NCBI RefSeq assembly: GCF_030936135.1
Contig: NC_082600.1
Location: 18,235,943 to 18,299,942 of the forward strand
Length of the DNA: 64,000 nucleotides
Direction of reading: 5' to 3'
From: Gavia stellata
Lineage: Eukaryota > Chordata > Aves > Gaviiformes > Gaviidae
Shown: positions 1-12,504 of the stretch, piece after piece
Layout of the letters: the number at the start of each line of letters is the position of its first letter
Position numbering within the stretch: position 1 is the first letter of the stretch
The notes under the pieces: model-generated
Databases searched by the model: none
What the model was told of the DNA's origin: nothing
What the model saw: only the letters and a program-made list of their open reading frames with translations
Program-made: the position numbers and the translations under genes

Positions 1-105
1 AGAACAGAATAGAGTATTTCAGTTGGAAGGCACCTACAATGATCATCTAGTCCAACTGCCTGATCACTTTGGGGCTGATCACAAGTTAAAGCATGTGTTT
101 GCCAT
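1..105 (-). mobile_element. CR1 LINE 3'-end fragment (cut by window edge)
   Basis: Reverse complement of a bird CR1 3' end. The sequence reads AGTTGGAAGGCACCTACAAT, GATCATCTAGTCCAACTGCC and then the CR1-type phrase GGGCTGATCACAAGTTAAAG. This is a different, older subfamily from the copies at 3477 and 47048. The terminal repeat lies at or beyond the window start. Confidence 0.7.
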
Positions 106-3100
106 GGCAAAAGGAAAAGTAGTGTGGAAGTCAAGGAGGACTGCCAGACTTCAGAACAAGTCTGACACCACCGTATCAGTCAGGGAAGGAAACTGCCCAG
201 CCTGTCTGAACAAACAACTCGGATCCATGGGAGAGACGAGACTCCACCAAAAGTATCACTAGGCCTAAAATTGTTCTGCTGGAGCAGCACTACTGGTGGC
301 CACAGGTGCCTTGATGTATAGGTGCCCACTATCAATAAAGCTTACTTCCCTTCCCACACGGGATGAACAACCCGCAGTAAATGAGCCCACACCAGCGCAG
401 CTAGGACATGGCTTGCTGTTGCAGATGGGCAAGCCTGCAGGTGTCCACAGGATGAGAGATCATGGTCTCAGCCAGTGTCTTGATAGCTACAGGGATGTTG
501 CTGTTTACAAGAGCCAAGTCCTCTGAAAGTACTGCTCAGCAGCTGCTTTTTTTTTTTAGATCTTAAAGACCTTGTTTTTTCACCACGGCTTCATTCTCAG
601 AGAATACTCCTCCTTATGGCTTCTAGCCCCTGTAGGCCAGATGGTGCAACTCTGCTCCTGAGATGGTTTCCTGACCATGAAACCAGTGGAGGACCATACT
701 CCAATCATCCTGTTTGCTCCAAGCAGTGCCTTAGATCACAAGAGACTGTAATGAAGTCATTAGGCCTACTGGAGGAGAAAAGAGCTATTTAAAGTAGATC
801 TAGCACCAGAACTGGACTGAAGTGGAATTTTCCATTTTATACATATGAAAGATTAGGCCACGACTGTGCCACGCTGCTGCAGAATTAGCCATGGATCCAA
901 TTATGACTCTTCTCCCTTCAGCCTTGTAAAGCTCCCTTTCTGAAATCACAGTCAGCAATAAAGCAGTCGATGTTTATCTAAAATGCTTATAATGCTTCCC
1001 TCCCCCTTGTGCTTCTTGTCAGTTTGTCCTTAGATTGCAAGAAAATATATTGTTTACCCACCCTGGAAGCATTTCCCGACGTCTAGGGAAGACCTTCACA
1101 CATAGCAGGTGCTGCTTTTAATAAGTCAGGCTTTTAACTTTCATAACTATGGTGCCACTACCAGCAGTGCTATTTGCTGCATACTGTGGTTTAAGGGTAA
1201 AAAACAAAAAAACCCACAACAACAAAAAACCGTAAGAAGAGTGTCAGCTCAGCACACAGCCTCTCCCTTTCCTGGGCTACTGCAGAGCATAAGCCCTCTG
1301 AAGGTTACTTCTCTGCCAGTTTCAAATATTGACCTTGATGTCTTGTCCCTTACAATATTCTTTAAAATCCATCATCTGCAAACTAAGTTTAAGTCAGAAA
1401 ACCTAATTAGTAACAGAGACAATGAATAACAAGCTTAAGGGGAGGGAGGAGAGAACCTCTTGCAGGTGGCCAGCTCTTAGCTGAATAATTCTCTGTGCAA
1501 TGGTCATGCTTCAAAAATTTAATTCTCTGTAATTTCATTTAGGATGGGGAAAACAAAACAAAATGAGCAAAGTGATATAGGATTTCATTTATATTCTGAC
1601 AAGTACATTCATCTAAAGTTTACCTATAATAGCTGCAGTTGCTGTACCTTTCTTCCAAAGCATTTAATGGTGTGAAACAAGTGGCAATAAAAAAAAAATA
1701 CAGAACCTACTTGGCATTGCTATTTGCTATTTTTATACCAAAAAAAGAAGTCTCCCTACTGGCAGGCTGATTGTATTAATCTGAGATTCCTACGGTCCTT
1801 CAGACTTGATTGCTTTTTGATTCTTGCTTAGTAGAAGTGGTGATAAAGAAGCTGAAATCATAATTCCTATTTAGAAGGCAAAGAGAAAGCCACTTCAGTT
1901 CTGTGGTGAGTGGCACATTTTTTTGCTTTAATTAAAAAGTTGTTCTGAGAAGCTTAACTGCTTCTGCAGTATTTGGAGCACAAAAAGGATGGTATTTACA
2001 GAGGTACTTTGGGGATCACCCTTGCAATTTTTCTGAGCTATATTGATGTTGTTGCTTAAGCATACTAAGGCAGAGAAGCAGCCATCAAATTTGAAATACT
2101 CTTTTTATCTTGAAAAAAATAAATCAGTCCTCTCAATGATGGAAATATATTTTCATTTATGTAGTTCTTAAAGTGCTACCCATCTACCCATCTAAAGGGA
2201 GATTTTCAGCCACAGAACACCCTCTAAAAACGAAAGACTTAAGTATCAAGCAGTAATTGAAGGCCTTTAGCCCAGAACGGCAATGATTTTCAAGTGCCTG
2301 CTCCCTTTAAGATGAATGCCCAGAAACCTCTAAGGGTCAAGGTTTTTATTCCCTGAGAGTGAGCCAAAAGTGAGCATCACTGTACAGCCATGAGCTACCG
2401 TTCTTTTCTGGAGAGAGCAATGGCTGGTGGATTCATCAGTGTATTATGCAATCCTCCAAGCTAGGCAGACTCCCTTGAGACTCAATTTTCACTTTTAGAA
2501 AATCAATATACTTCACTGGTACTTTCAGCTTTTCATACGACAACAGCATTGAAAATTAATATTTTACTGAGATGAATAACAGTGGGCTACGGTGGGCATG
2601 TAAGATCTGGGTCCACTTTAGAATCGCAGGCAAGGTCAGGTAAGATGCTGTTGGCTTAGAGATACTAAGTTAAATCACATCTAGGCTTTTTATTTGATAA
2701 TGCCAGGATCCTTCATGTTGTCTGTGATTATAAGACCAACTGTTCCTTTTGCACTGGAATCGTGACAAAGCCCCTGCTAGCTTTAGATCTAAGCTCAACC
2801 TAGACTACACAGATGTATTTGAGGTGCCTGCTATGTTTCCCTCTGCTCTAGGTACCAGCAGAAATTTCTCTCTTATATCGAACATCAAAATTAGCTGCAA
2901 GGGTTAACAAGGGTTGTAAATATCCCATCATCCAAGGTTGAGTTCCTAACCTCTGAAACTATCCACTACTAGAAAACTGAGTTGCAAGTTAAACTTGTTC
3001 TCACCATATCTTTTGCTACGGTTCAGAGTTGTCCAAATCTACAGTTTTCACCTGCTGTAGATGCTGAACAGGGAAGGAAAAAGCTCAGTCCCACTCAGTT

Positions 3101-3476
3101 CTTCCAGTGGGATCCTCAAGTCCATCTTCTTAAACAAAAAGGTGGGGTAAAAGTCAGAATCTGTCCTTCTGTCTGCACCTGAGAGGAGAGTAAAGCTGCA
3201 GCAACTTCATTTACTCAAAGATAATTACCTAACGAGGGAGGTAATTGCTTTGTAAAAGTTATGCCCTTAGGTCTAGCAAAAATCAACATGCAGCATGTGC
3301 AGGCCTTCCTTGAACAAAGCAGCTGATGTTTTCCAAAGGAGGACTTCAAATTTGAAAGCTTGCTGTGTCCTTGTTACTGAATAGGGGACCAGCTCATGAG
3401 CAATCCAGCCAGTATCTTCAAGAGGAACACAGATCTCCCTGTTCTGTCAGGCACATTTGCTCCCCAGTGCCCAGCA
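106..3476. other. Intergenic, no gene seen
   Basis: About 3.4 kb of AT-leaning sequence downstream of UNC79. The open frames here are short, lack splice context and resemble no family I know. There is only simple poly-T/poly-A (for example 547-558) and no clear repeat family. Confidence 0.6.
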
Positions 3477-3878
3477 ATCACAGAATCACTAAGGTTGGAA
3501 AAGACCTGTAAGATCATCAAGTCCAACCATCAACCCAACACCCCCATGCCCACTAAACCATGTCCCGCAATGCCATGTCCACACATTCCTTGAACACCTC
3601 CAGTGAGGGTGACTCCACCACCTAAATCGGCAGCCTATTCCAACGCTTCACCCCTCTCTCAGTAAAGAAATTTTTCCTAATATCCAGCCTGAACCTCCCC
3701 TGGTGCAACTTGAGGCCATTTCCTCTTGTCCTGTCGCTAGTCACTTGGGAGAAGAGACCAACACCCACCTCACCAAAACCCCCTTTCAGGTAATTGTAGA
3801 GAGCGATAAGGTCTCCCCTCAGCCTCCTCTTCTCCAGACTGAACAACCCCAGCTCCCTCAGCCGCTCCTCATAAGACT
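3477..3878 (-). mobile_element. CR1 LINE, 5'-truncated 3' end
   Basis: About 400 bp matching, in reverse complement, the last part of the CR1 at 45391-47048. It begins with the terminal repeat (TCACAGAATCACTAAGG), carries the phrases GATCATCAAGTCCAACCATC and CATGCCCACTAAACCATGTC, and ends at the CATAAGACT corresponding to 46648 in the longer copy. On the minus strand it still encodes the C-terminal tail of CR1 ORF2 ([20 protein letters not shown]) with breaks. It is a typical 5'-truncated insertion, young by its similarity to the other copy. Confidence 0.93.
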
Positions 3879-3913
3879 CCCCCCTCTACATTTGCAGGGA
3901 TATTGGTGGTGGT

Positions 3914-4016
3914 GCAAGATGAACACAGGAGAACAAATGTGCCACACACACACCCCATGACAATGAAGAAAATCTCCATTGTTGGCTTGATTTGTGCAAT
4001 GATGGCAGAACCTGGT
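3914..4016 (+). repeat. Copy A of a 103-bp duplicated segment
   Basis: Runs from GCAAGATGAACACAGGAGAA to GGCAGAACCTGGT. It is near-identical to 5886-5988, differing at a few bases and in a short CA run. It starts about 35 bp beyond the 5' end of the CR1 at 3477-3878. The flanking sequences of the two copies differ. Confidence 0.9.
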
Positions 4017-5885
4017 AACACTAGGTAAATGGGACGGCCCGGGGTCCTCCCGTGAGGGGTCTAAGCATCAGCTGCCACAGAGGTAGCAAGGGCTTGATTC
4101 AGGCTGCCTAGAAGTACAGTAGAGGCTGTGCCTAAGACATACCTTGGTCTCAGGCCCCTGGGAGAAGTCAACTTGGGCACAACTCAGATATGTGCTACTA
4201 CTCCCTCCTGCTCATGATACGCTATCTCCGAGACCATGCCCCTTGGCCATGGTGAGGATAGGAGCAAACGCCCGTGATGTGAGGCAACGCCCTTCTAGTT
4301 ATGAACCAAGATCTAGTTTGAAGGGTTTCCCAGCATCTTCAGATGCCAGTTGACCTAGAAGAAGCTGACCCTGTGCTGGTTACATTACCTAAGCTTTTGC
4401 TTTGGAACTCTCTTGTAACACCTCAACTGAACCCTAGTATATGTGTGCTTTTAAATACCCCCAGCTGATAAATAAAATACCCCCAAAAAATAACCTCTGG
4501 CTAAAATTTAAGATTCAGGTTCCTCGGTAAAACACCAGCTGGAGAAGTTGCTCAGGGAAGCCTTAGACTGACACAGATCTACCCGCACATCCCAAAGCAC
4601 GTAATTGTGACCTCTCCCACCCACACCTGGAACAGGGCAGGAACAGCTCCTCTTTGGGTCTTCAAGTCTCTATGGGCCAAACCCCGTCTCGCTTTGCTGA
4701 GTGGTGAGGGAGTAGCATTGTGTCACACTTGGGGTTGGTCCATCAACGGAGGCTATGAGGGGGACCCGTTATTTGTCCCCCTCTCCTTACACATCCTAGC
4801 TAGCACACACTCACTACGAAGCCCAGGAGAGATGCCACAGTACACAGGAAAACACTCTCGAGCTGGGACCAAGCAGAGCCTTGAAACACTGCTGTGGATT
4901 TAACTTCCCAGCCATGTCATTCTGCTCCACTTTGTGACACTTGAGGCAACATTATTAAATTCCCTACTTCTAATACCCTCATTTGAAGCAAAGCATCTTC
5001 AGCAGCCCTAATGTTTGCTCTCAGCCTCACAGCTGGGGAAAACTAGCCGCTGTTTTGTGATTCAAAAGGAAGAGAAAACAAGAACCCACTGAAGGCTGTT
5101 TCTCCTGTATGTGGATGGGTGAGTCAGATGAATAATTGGACAATGCAGATCAGTTAAGCCTAATTCAGTTAATAGAATTAATTTGCAAATTTAGTACACA
5201 TCAGGTGAATCAGCTGCAATTAATTTTTGACAGAGATGTTAACAAATATTAAAGTAGTTACAATGAAACATACATAAATATTGCTGCTGAAAAGGTTCTG
5301 AAGAAGGCAGTTGCAATGTGGAAGCTTTTGTCTGCAAAGGCTGAGGATTTAAGTTTCATAAAATCCTTGGGGTGGGAAGCATATTTTCTTCCTGGCTTGT
5401 ATGGCTTTCATCACTCTGACAACTCTCATTGGATCTTAAATAATCGTTAGAGATGGGCTGGGGAAGTTCTGACTGGGATCCAGGCATAGATGTTATTGGG
5501 ACTGAGATATGGGTGTCTGGTGCAAGAAGGAAAGAAATGGTTTTAAGTTTGAAAGCTGGCTTAAGAATACCAGTTGGTAAAATGATCTATCTGGCCCTCT
5601 CACACTCCTCCTAGGAAAGCTTGGAAACCTGTCTGGGGTATTGTTATTAAGTGACAAACACTTAGAGCAGATGAGTATCTGATATTTGAACCAGCTTGGT
5701 GTCTTCAGGGGGGTGATCACTGGGAGGGAAACACCAGTAATACTTTAGATGTTACTGGAAGGCTGAAAAATGCTTTGGTTAATAGGATCTCCTGAGCAAA
5801 AGTAGAGCTGCAACTACTGGAGCACTGAGATGATTTAAGAAGATCCTGAGCTCTGAGGTGTGTGTGATCAGAGTAAACTGAAGAG

Positions 5886-5988
5886 GCAAGATGAACACAG
5901 GAGAACAAATGTGCCACACACACCCCCCATGACAACGAAGAAAATCTCCATTGTTGGCTTGATTTGTGCAATGATGGCAAAACCTGGT
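5886..5988 (+). repeat. Copy B of a 103-bp duplicated segment
   Basis: Direct-orientation partner of 3914-4016, 1972 bp away. Both share ATGAAGAA/ACGAAGAA followed by AATCTCCATTGTTGGCTTGA. No coding frame is kept in common and I recognise no repeat family. Confidence 0.9.
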
Positions 5989-6507
5989 GTTAAATAAAAA
6001 TAAATGTATCTGTAGGAAGAAGATCAAATCATGGCTGCATCAGTTTAGCAGTTTAATCTGACACCTCCCTGGAATCAACCAGCACCAGAAATGCATATTG
6101 CTGCGGTGCTCAGTTGCTTCACAGTATCAAACCTTTTTCCTTCTGAGCTATAAAGACAGGGTTTGATCCTTAACAGGTACAAATCATGCCTCTCCATAGA
6201 TTTCAGCACATGTCTGGCAGTTTGCACTTGCTTTGGATCTCACTAATCAACACCATGTGCACAGGATTTCCTCAATACTGCAAAATGGGTAACTGTTTTA
6301 ATGAATTATTTATTTCTTCTATCCTGTTTTACTGACACTTTCCTGCATGGCAAGGATTCACAGGTTTAAAAAAACTTTTGTAAAGAATTTCACTGCAATC
6401 AATTTGACTTCACGTGAAAGCCATGGAGCTGCCAGAAAAGCTAACCTCCCTGAAGAAAGGATTACCTACAAAATTTTTATTCTGTGTGTAAAACTTCACA
6501 GGCGTGC

Positions 6508-6533
6508 TATTGTACCTTTTAAAAGGTACAATA
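6508..6533. repeat. Perfect 26-bp palindrome
   Basis: The half-site TATTGTACCTTTT is followed directly by its reverse complement with no spacer; symmetry ends at 6507/6534. It is followed by two close copies of AAAGGATTTA (6534-6556). It could be a relic of a short inverted-repeat element or a protein-binding site. Confidence 0.85.
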
Positions 6534-9500
6534 AAGGATTTATTTAAAGGATTTAAAACAGTAAAACAGCCGTAACAGTTATGATGCCCAGCTGCTGAAT
6601 TATACATCAAGAAAAACTGACCTAGCATTACATTCTGTCTATCAAACTTCGAGCTCCCAGCTCACAGTCATGGCTTGTCAGGTTTGATGGGGAGCTGGTT
6701 AAACGCAATGTCAGAGTAGGTTACCTGGGGCCGTGCACAGAAGGCTGCTCGCCAGTTGGCTGGCAGCCCTGGGGTATCTATCAAATCCAGCAAAATACTG
6801 GAAAGTAATTAATGATGAAGCCTTGCAGTGATCAAGTTGTGGGTTCTGCTTTTCCATGCTAATGCTTCGTAACTATGAATGAGAAACCAGCTACCCTTCC
6901 CAAGCACTGCCAGCTCTGCAAAACCTCCTGCTCCTTGCACACAAGTTACGATACGCAGACGGCACACAGCAATAGCCGAAAGCCTCCCAGCTCCCAGCTG
7001 TGGGATTTAGGCACCGCAGCAGCTCAGCAGGCTGGCCAGGCCTCATCCTCACGTGGCCTTTTGTGATCCGACCCAACACATTTCCGACGGCGGCCCCTGA
7101 CTGCCCAGCAGCAAGCACTGAGGGCAGCTGGAGAGGCATCAGCGCACCTTCCCCTCCAATTGCTGTTCTCACTGCTGTCCCTCGATGCTCAGCCTCCAGC
7201 TGAAATTGAGCTCAGCAGGGAGAGGCAGAAGTGAATGGAGTAATTCAGAGTTATAAATCAACAGACAAATGCAGAGCCCTTCCTTTCAAATTTGCATCAA
7301 GCCAAACAAACCGTGTGTCAACTTTAAGCCAACTCTAATGCTGTTGCCTTCGCCTGATTTTAGGCAGACTGCTAAGACAAAGACCCACATTGTTGACTGA
7401 ACGGCCCTCGTGCAATCAAGATTCCGAGCTCACTGAAAGATTATAGTCTTTGGCCCTGCTGAAGAGTCACATTAAGATGCAACAAGAAAAACTGTGGATG
7501 AAACTCTCAGAACGGTGTGCAGCTGGGGAACAGCACAGGAACCTTTGCTGCAGAGCTCTTTTCCAGAACACGCTAGCAAAGACCAAACAGCCCTGCGCTC
7601 TGGTAATCTTCATCCAGCTTGAAAAGAGGCTGTGCAGGCCAGAGTTCAGAGAGATCTTCGGGCCCAGAACATTTGCAGTCCTAGAGCACATCGAGTCCTG
7701 TCACAGCATGAAAAACAGAGCCAGAAAGCCGACTGTGTGTTTGTAGGGCCTTTGACCCTGCCGCAGCTCTAATGAGATGTCACAGAAATGTTACGTATAA
7801 GATAGGGCACGTATGTAGATAGGAACTGACGTGATACAAAAGTCCTTTGTTTGTGTGGTCCTGCGTGTGGCTCAGACAGCAGCTTTCTCAATAGGCAGCC
7901 AGAAAGCACTCTGAGGTGCCCAGCATAGATGTGAACCTCGCTTTCAGGACACCGAGTTACGTAATTCAGCGGTACGACACACCACAGCCAGTGTGGGGTT
8001 TTAACCGTCGCTTCATCCAGAGTGCCCCGTGTTGTTGAAAATTTCACAGTTCAGCACACAGTAAATTGATTCTTTTACTAGGTCAGGCCTGGTAACACGC
8101 ATTGATGTAAGCAGCTTATCCCAACAGATGACTAAACACTGTTCCTAAACGGCAGCTCTGTATGATTAGACAGAGGATGGATTCTGCTCCTGGTGACACA
8201 TCCCCAGAGACACAGCCATGCTGGGAGCACGGCAGAGCAGGAAGATCAGCCTCTGCTATTTGGTAACATTTTCAGGGAACACCAAATGTTGTTTACTTCC
8301 TAATCTTCCTACAGAATATAGAGAATTGCTGCTCTGGGGTATTTCAGAGAGCTAATGTGAGTGACTCGAGTTGTATATTGACCTCAAGCACCATAAAGAT
8401 ACATTTTACAGTGCTTTTAAAAGCAATTAATGCAGATATCTATACTTTTGAGGATGCTTAGCATGCACTTAGAGATTTTCATGAGGTATTAAACCACAAA
8501 CATCTGGTCAAGCCCCATGTTATTTGTTATTATTAGTAAACACATCCCTAATCATTGGTCATACCCTCTTGCAGGCTGCATTCTCTATACTAAAACAGCT
8601 TCTCAACTCATATGTACAGTCTTCATTTGCCTACATATAACAGCTCTATAAGAACCATATTAATTATAGTTGGTGACAGATGCATACTAATCTCTGTGTT
8701 CAGGTATGGGAGTAGGGTCTGTGACCAGCTTTTTTCTCTAAACCCTGAGCTGAAACCTGATCTAAATTCCCACAGTCTTAAAAGTGTTTAGTTATGGACC
8801 TGGATTCAGTAGGTCTGGTTTTGGCTTAATAACTACCCACCACTATATTTGGGGTTTTTTTGTATTTTGCCAGTCTGAATACTAGATGCTTTGAGGCAGA
8901 GATTTTGCTAGGCAGGGAAGGCGCTTGTGCCATGTTGCCTACATTCATTATCCACTGAGTGAGGTGCCTGATCATGGCTTCTACCTTCTAGAAGTGGCTT
9001 TTAAAGACAAACTTTCTCAGGCTCTGCTCTTCCCCACAAATCATCTGTCTTCATCCTTTAAGTTTCCACAATCCCCATTACACCCATCTGAGTTCACCCA
9101 TTTCACACCCAAGGGCCTCATATTCCCTCCCTCTCATTGCCTTTCAGTCGTCTTTCAGATTCACCGGGTCACAGCAGATCAAAATATAGGAATATCTCTC
9201 TCCTACATGTTCCACTTTCAGGGGCCCAATAGCACTTCCATTTCACTAGAGTGACCCCAGACCCCACAATAAGTGAACCTGGGCCCTATTTATGTGGTTA
9301 CCCAGCAAAGTTATCATCAGTATTGCAAATGTAAGCATGAAAGACACAGCCCAGGAACGGACGAGTCAGTCCCACTGAAAACACAGTCCACACCTTGTTT
9401 TTGCCTGAAGACCAAAGTTACCACGTAGTCAGTTCTGCACTGCAGCCCTGTGAGGGAGTGACGGACAGGTTCGATGAACAAAGGGGCTGAGGTGATGTGA

Positions 9501-9557
9501 CAGGAAGGGATCACAAAAGCAACGAAGTGGGGCTTAACTGGCCTCACCACTAGCACT

Positions 9558-10136
9558 TTGAATGGGAGAAAGGTAGTGCCTACAGGGCACCAATTATGGA
9601 GAAACCCCAAAACCCTTTCCGGGAAATCCACATGCAGGGGGGCCTCTCTGAAGCACTTGTACGTTAATACACGCACTGTGGGGAATAAGCACGATGAGTT
9701 AGAGATCTGTGTGCAGCTGCAGGGCTACAGTCTCAGTGGGATCAGAGACGTGGTGGGTGGTTCCCATGACTGGAGTGTTGCAATGGAGGGATACAGGCTC
9801 TTTAGCAAGGACAGGTTGGGAAGACCAAGAGCGGGGGTTGTCCTTTCTGTGAGAGAGCAGCTGGAGTGCATGGAGCTCTGTCTGGGGATAGATGAGGAAC
9901 CAACGGAGACCTTATGGGCACGGAATAAAGAGAAGACAGGTAGGGGTGACATTGTAGTGGATGTTTACTATAGGCCGTTTGGCCAGGAAGAACAAGTGGA
10001 TGAGGCCCCTTACAGACAGATAGAGGCACCCTCACATTCACAGGCCCTGGTCCTCATGAAGGACTTCAACCACCCTGGTATCTACTGGGAGGACAACACA
10101 GCAGGGCATAAGCAATCCAGGAGGTTCCTGGAGTAG
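9558..10136 (+). pseudogene. CR1 ORF2 endonuclease remnant
   Basis: A 192-codon open stretch within the CR1 copy at 9580. Recognisable pieces are LYVNTRTVGNKHDELEI (about residues 34-50), the region around residues 61-67 where an active CR1 endonuclease has I-T-E-T-W-W but this copy reads GIRDVVG (catalytic Glu lost), and DFNHPGIYW (about 169-177), preceded by Lys instead of Gly. The start codon is arbitrary. The frame then breaks into stops. It is dead and not a host gene. Confidence 0.85.
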
Positions 10137-11046
10137 ATGAATGACAACTTCCTCACCAGAGGAGCCAATGAGGACTGGTGCTCTGCTGGACCTCATACTG
10201 ACCAACAACAAGGGGCTTGTTGGGGATATGAAGGTCAAAGGCAGCCTTGGCTGCAGTGACCATGAGATGGATCCTGAGGAGAGGGAGCAGGGTAAAAAGC
10301 AAGCTCACAACCCTAGACTTCAGGAGAGCAGACTTTGGCCTTTTCAAAGATGTGCTCAGGAGAGTCCTGTGGGATAAGGACCTGGAGGAAAGAAGGACCC
10401 AGGAAAGCTGGTATATATTAAAGGATAATCTCCTCCAAGCTCAAGAGTAGTCCATCCCAGTGAGTTGGAAGTCAGGCAAAAAAGCCAGGAGACCTGTGTG
10501 GATGAACAAGGAGCTCCTGGCCAAACTCAAACACAAAAAGCAAGTATACAGAGGGTGGAAGCAAGGATGAGTATCCTGGGAGGAATACAGAGACATTGTC
10601 CAATCATCCAGGGATGAGGTTAGGAAAGCTAAAGCCCAGCTTTAAAGGCCAGTAGGATGGGGCTGAAGGGATGTCAAAGACAACAAGGGCTTCCGTAAGT
10701 ACATAGGTGACAAAAGGAAGACTCGGGAAAATGTGGGCCCACTGCTGAGTAAGATGGGGGACCTGGTTACACAAGACACAGAAAAGGCTGAAGTACTGAA
10801 TGCCTTCTTTGCCTCCGTCTTCTAGTAAGACTGGCCTTCAGGAATCCATCTGAAGATCAGGAAACTCTTTTTTACTTTGAGGGTGACTGAGCACCAGAGA
10901 GGTTGTGGAGTCTTCATCCTTGAAGATAATCAAAAGCCGTCTGGACATGTTCCTGGGCAACTGGCTCTAGGTGACCCTGCTTGAGCAGGGCAGCTAGAAC
11001 AGATGACCTCCAGAGGACCCTTCCAACCTCAACCATTCTGCTGTTA
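9580..11046 (+). mobile_element. CR1 LINE, internally deleted (endonuclease part joined to 3' tail)
   Basis: Starts around the CR1 ORF2 N-terminus (LYVNTRTVGNKHDELEI) and runs through the endonuclease region to the linker before the reverse transcriptase (TGCCTTCTTTGCCTCCGTCT near 10800). At about 10830-10860 it jumps straight to the CR1 3' end (AAACTCTTTTTTACTTTGAG) and its tail (CTTCCAACCTCAACCATTCT). The whole reverse transcriptase core is missing. The tail differs from the copies at 3477 and 47048, so this is another, older subfamily. Confidence 0.88.
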
Positions 11047-12504
11047 TGTAATGACTATTAGCTGATTATTAAGTCACAAGGGAGCAAAAAAAGGAAGGGA
11101 TGGGAACATGTATAATCATTTCTGTATCACTTTGTTCTTTCTTCCCCATAGTCAGTCAAAACCTGGAGAAAAAAAAGCTCTTTCTCTCTCTTACCACTAT
11201 GAAAATTTGGGAAGAAGCCCTCCCTTATCAATGCATGCAGGTCTGTGCAATCTCAATTCAGCAAGACAAAAATCAATGTGTGAAACACTAAGAAATTATC
11301 ATCTGGTGGATCTCTTAATAATCTTTGCATCAAGACAGAAATGTTTTCCAGAAACTCAAAAACACTGCTTAGTCAGATGCAAGTCACTCACCTCAACCAA
11401 ATACAAGCAAAACTAATTCCAATGAAATAGCTTGTGATGAATCTCAGCTTTTCTTTAGGATAGACCGATTCAGTTTAAGCTTAGACTATATTAATGTGAG
11501 AATCTGGGAAGGAAGGAAAGGAAAATCAATTTCTCTCCACCAAAAAGGGCATCTTTTAAGCAAGCTAGCACATGCTTTACTCTCTTTCATTTGATTGGTT
11601 GGTGAGTTTTTTGGTTTGGTTGGGTTTGTTGGGGTTTTTTTTAAAGCATAATGGTACTTTAATGGCATGTCTTCAAGCATTTTCACTTTTTCTTTGGTAA
11701 ACGCACTGAGGAAAGATTGACCCTCCACAACAACTGAAATGTACTCAGGCAGTTCTTTACAGGTATGCCTTTCCACTTCCACACAATCAAGGAGGAAAAA
11801 TGTTTATTCTGAGAGTGGTAATAAAGACTAGGAATTTAATAGCATCCTAATGCACAACTTAAATGTGTGTTTGTTATTCTTCTAACCAGTGAATTACAGG
11901 AGTAAATACAGAAAACACAACTGTGATTGCACAGATTTAATTACAAGAGGTGGTAAATCATGGTGCTCTCAAGATCTTATGTAAAATCCACTGAATTAAT
12001 TGAGTCTCCTTAGATTCCAATGGGCTGTGGCTGAGTCCCTTAATGATATTAAAAACTATCTGTTATTAAACATCATGTTTAATACAATAGTATGCAAATG
12101 CTGTGATTTGTAAATATCATTATGCAAAAGTTCAGGTCCAATCATGCTCCTCTTGAAGTCTGCAACATAACTTCTGTAGACATCAGTAAGAATAGGTCTG
12201 GGATATCCATTTTTAATTGCACTGTATACAAGTATTGACAGAAGAATACAATACAGTAGTCACAAAATTAAAGAGGCTTCTATGAAACCTACAAAGAAGA
12301 GCAGCACAGAATCAATGAAGTAAAAGCAATATTTCAAAAAATAATAAATCAGACTTGGCAGTTTTGGAAAACAGTACTGAAGAAAAAGACAAATGAATTG
12401 GCACAGTTTAACAACCTAATTTCTAAGTGCACTTTGTAATAACTCTCCTTACAAGCTGCTGTTTTCCCAGAAGATGAAGACAAAAAGCCTCATTAGAACA
12501 TCAC
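11047..12504. other. Intergenic between CR1 and UNC79 3' end
   Basis: AT-rich DNA with G/T homopolymer-like runs near 11595-11642. No gene or repeat family is recognised. The left part could belong to a longer UNC79 3' UTR. Confidence 0.5.

Larger units (their letters stand above)
3879..9579. other. Intergenic, no gene seen
   Basis: Apart from the 103-bp repeat pair, the 26-bp palindrome at 6508-6533 and a GC/CpG-richer patch at about 6940-7210, I see nothing recognisable. The open frames of up to about 119 codons lack family resemblance and splice logic. COX8C and PRIMA1 follow UNC79 in mammals as I recall, but I could not find an exon of either. Confidence 0.55.

Noticed and set aside
6891..7203. 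COX8C or other neighbour-gene exon in the CpG-richer patch
   Set aside because: None of the open frames shows the expected COX8 features (presequence, one membrane span, short basic end) or usable splice sites.
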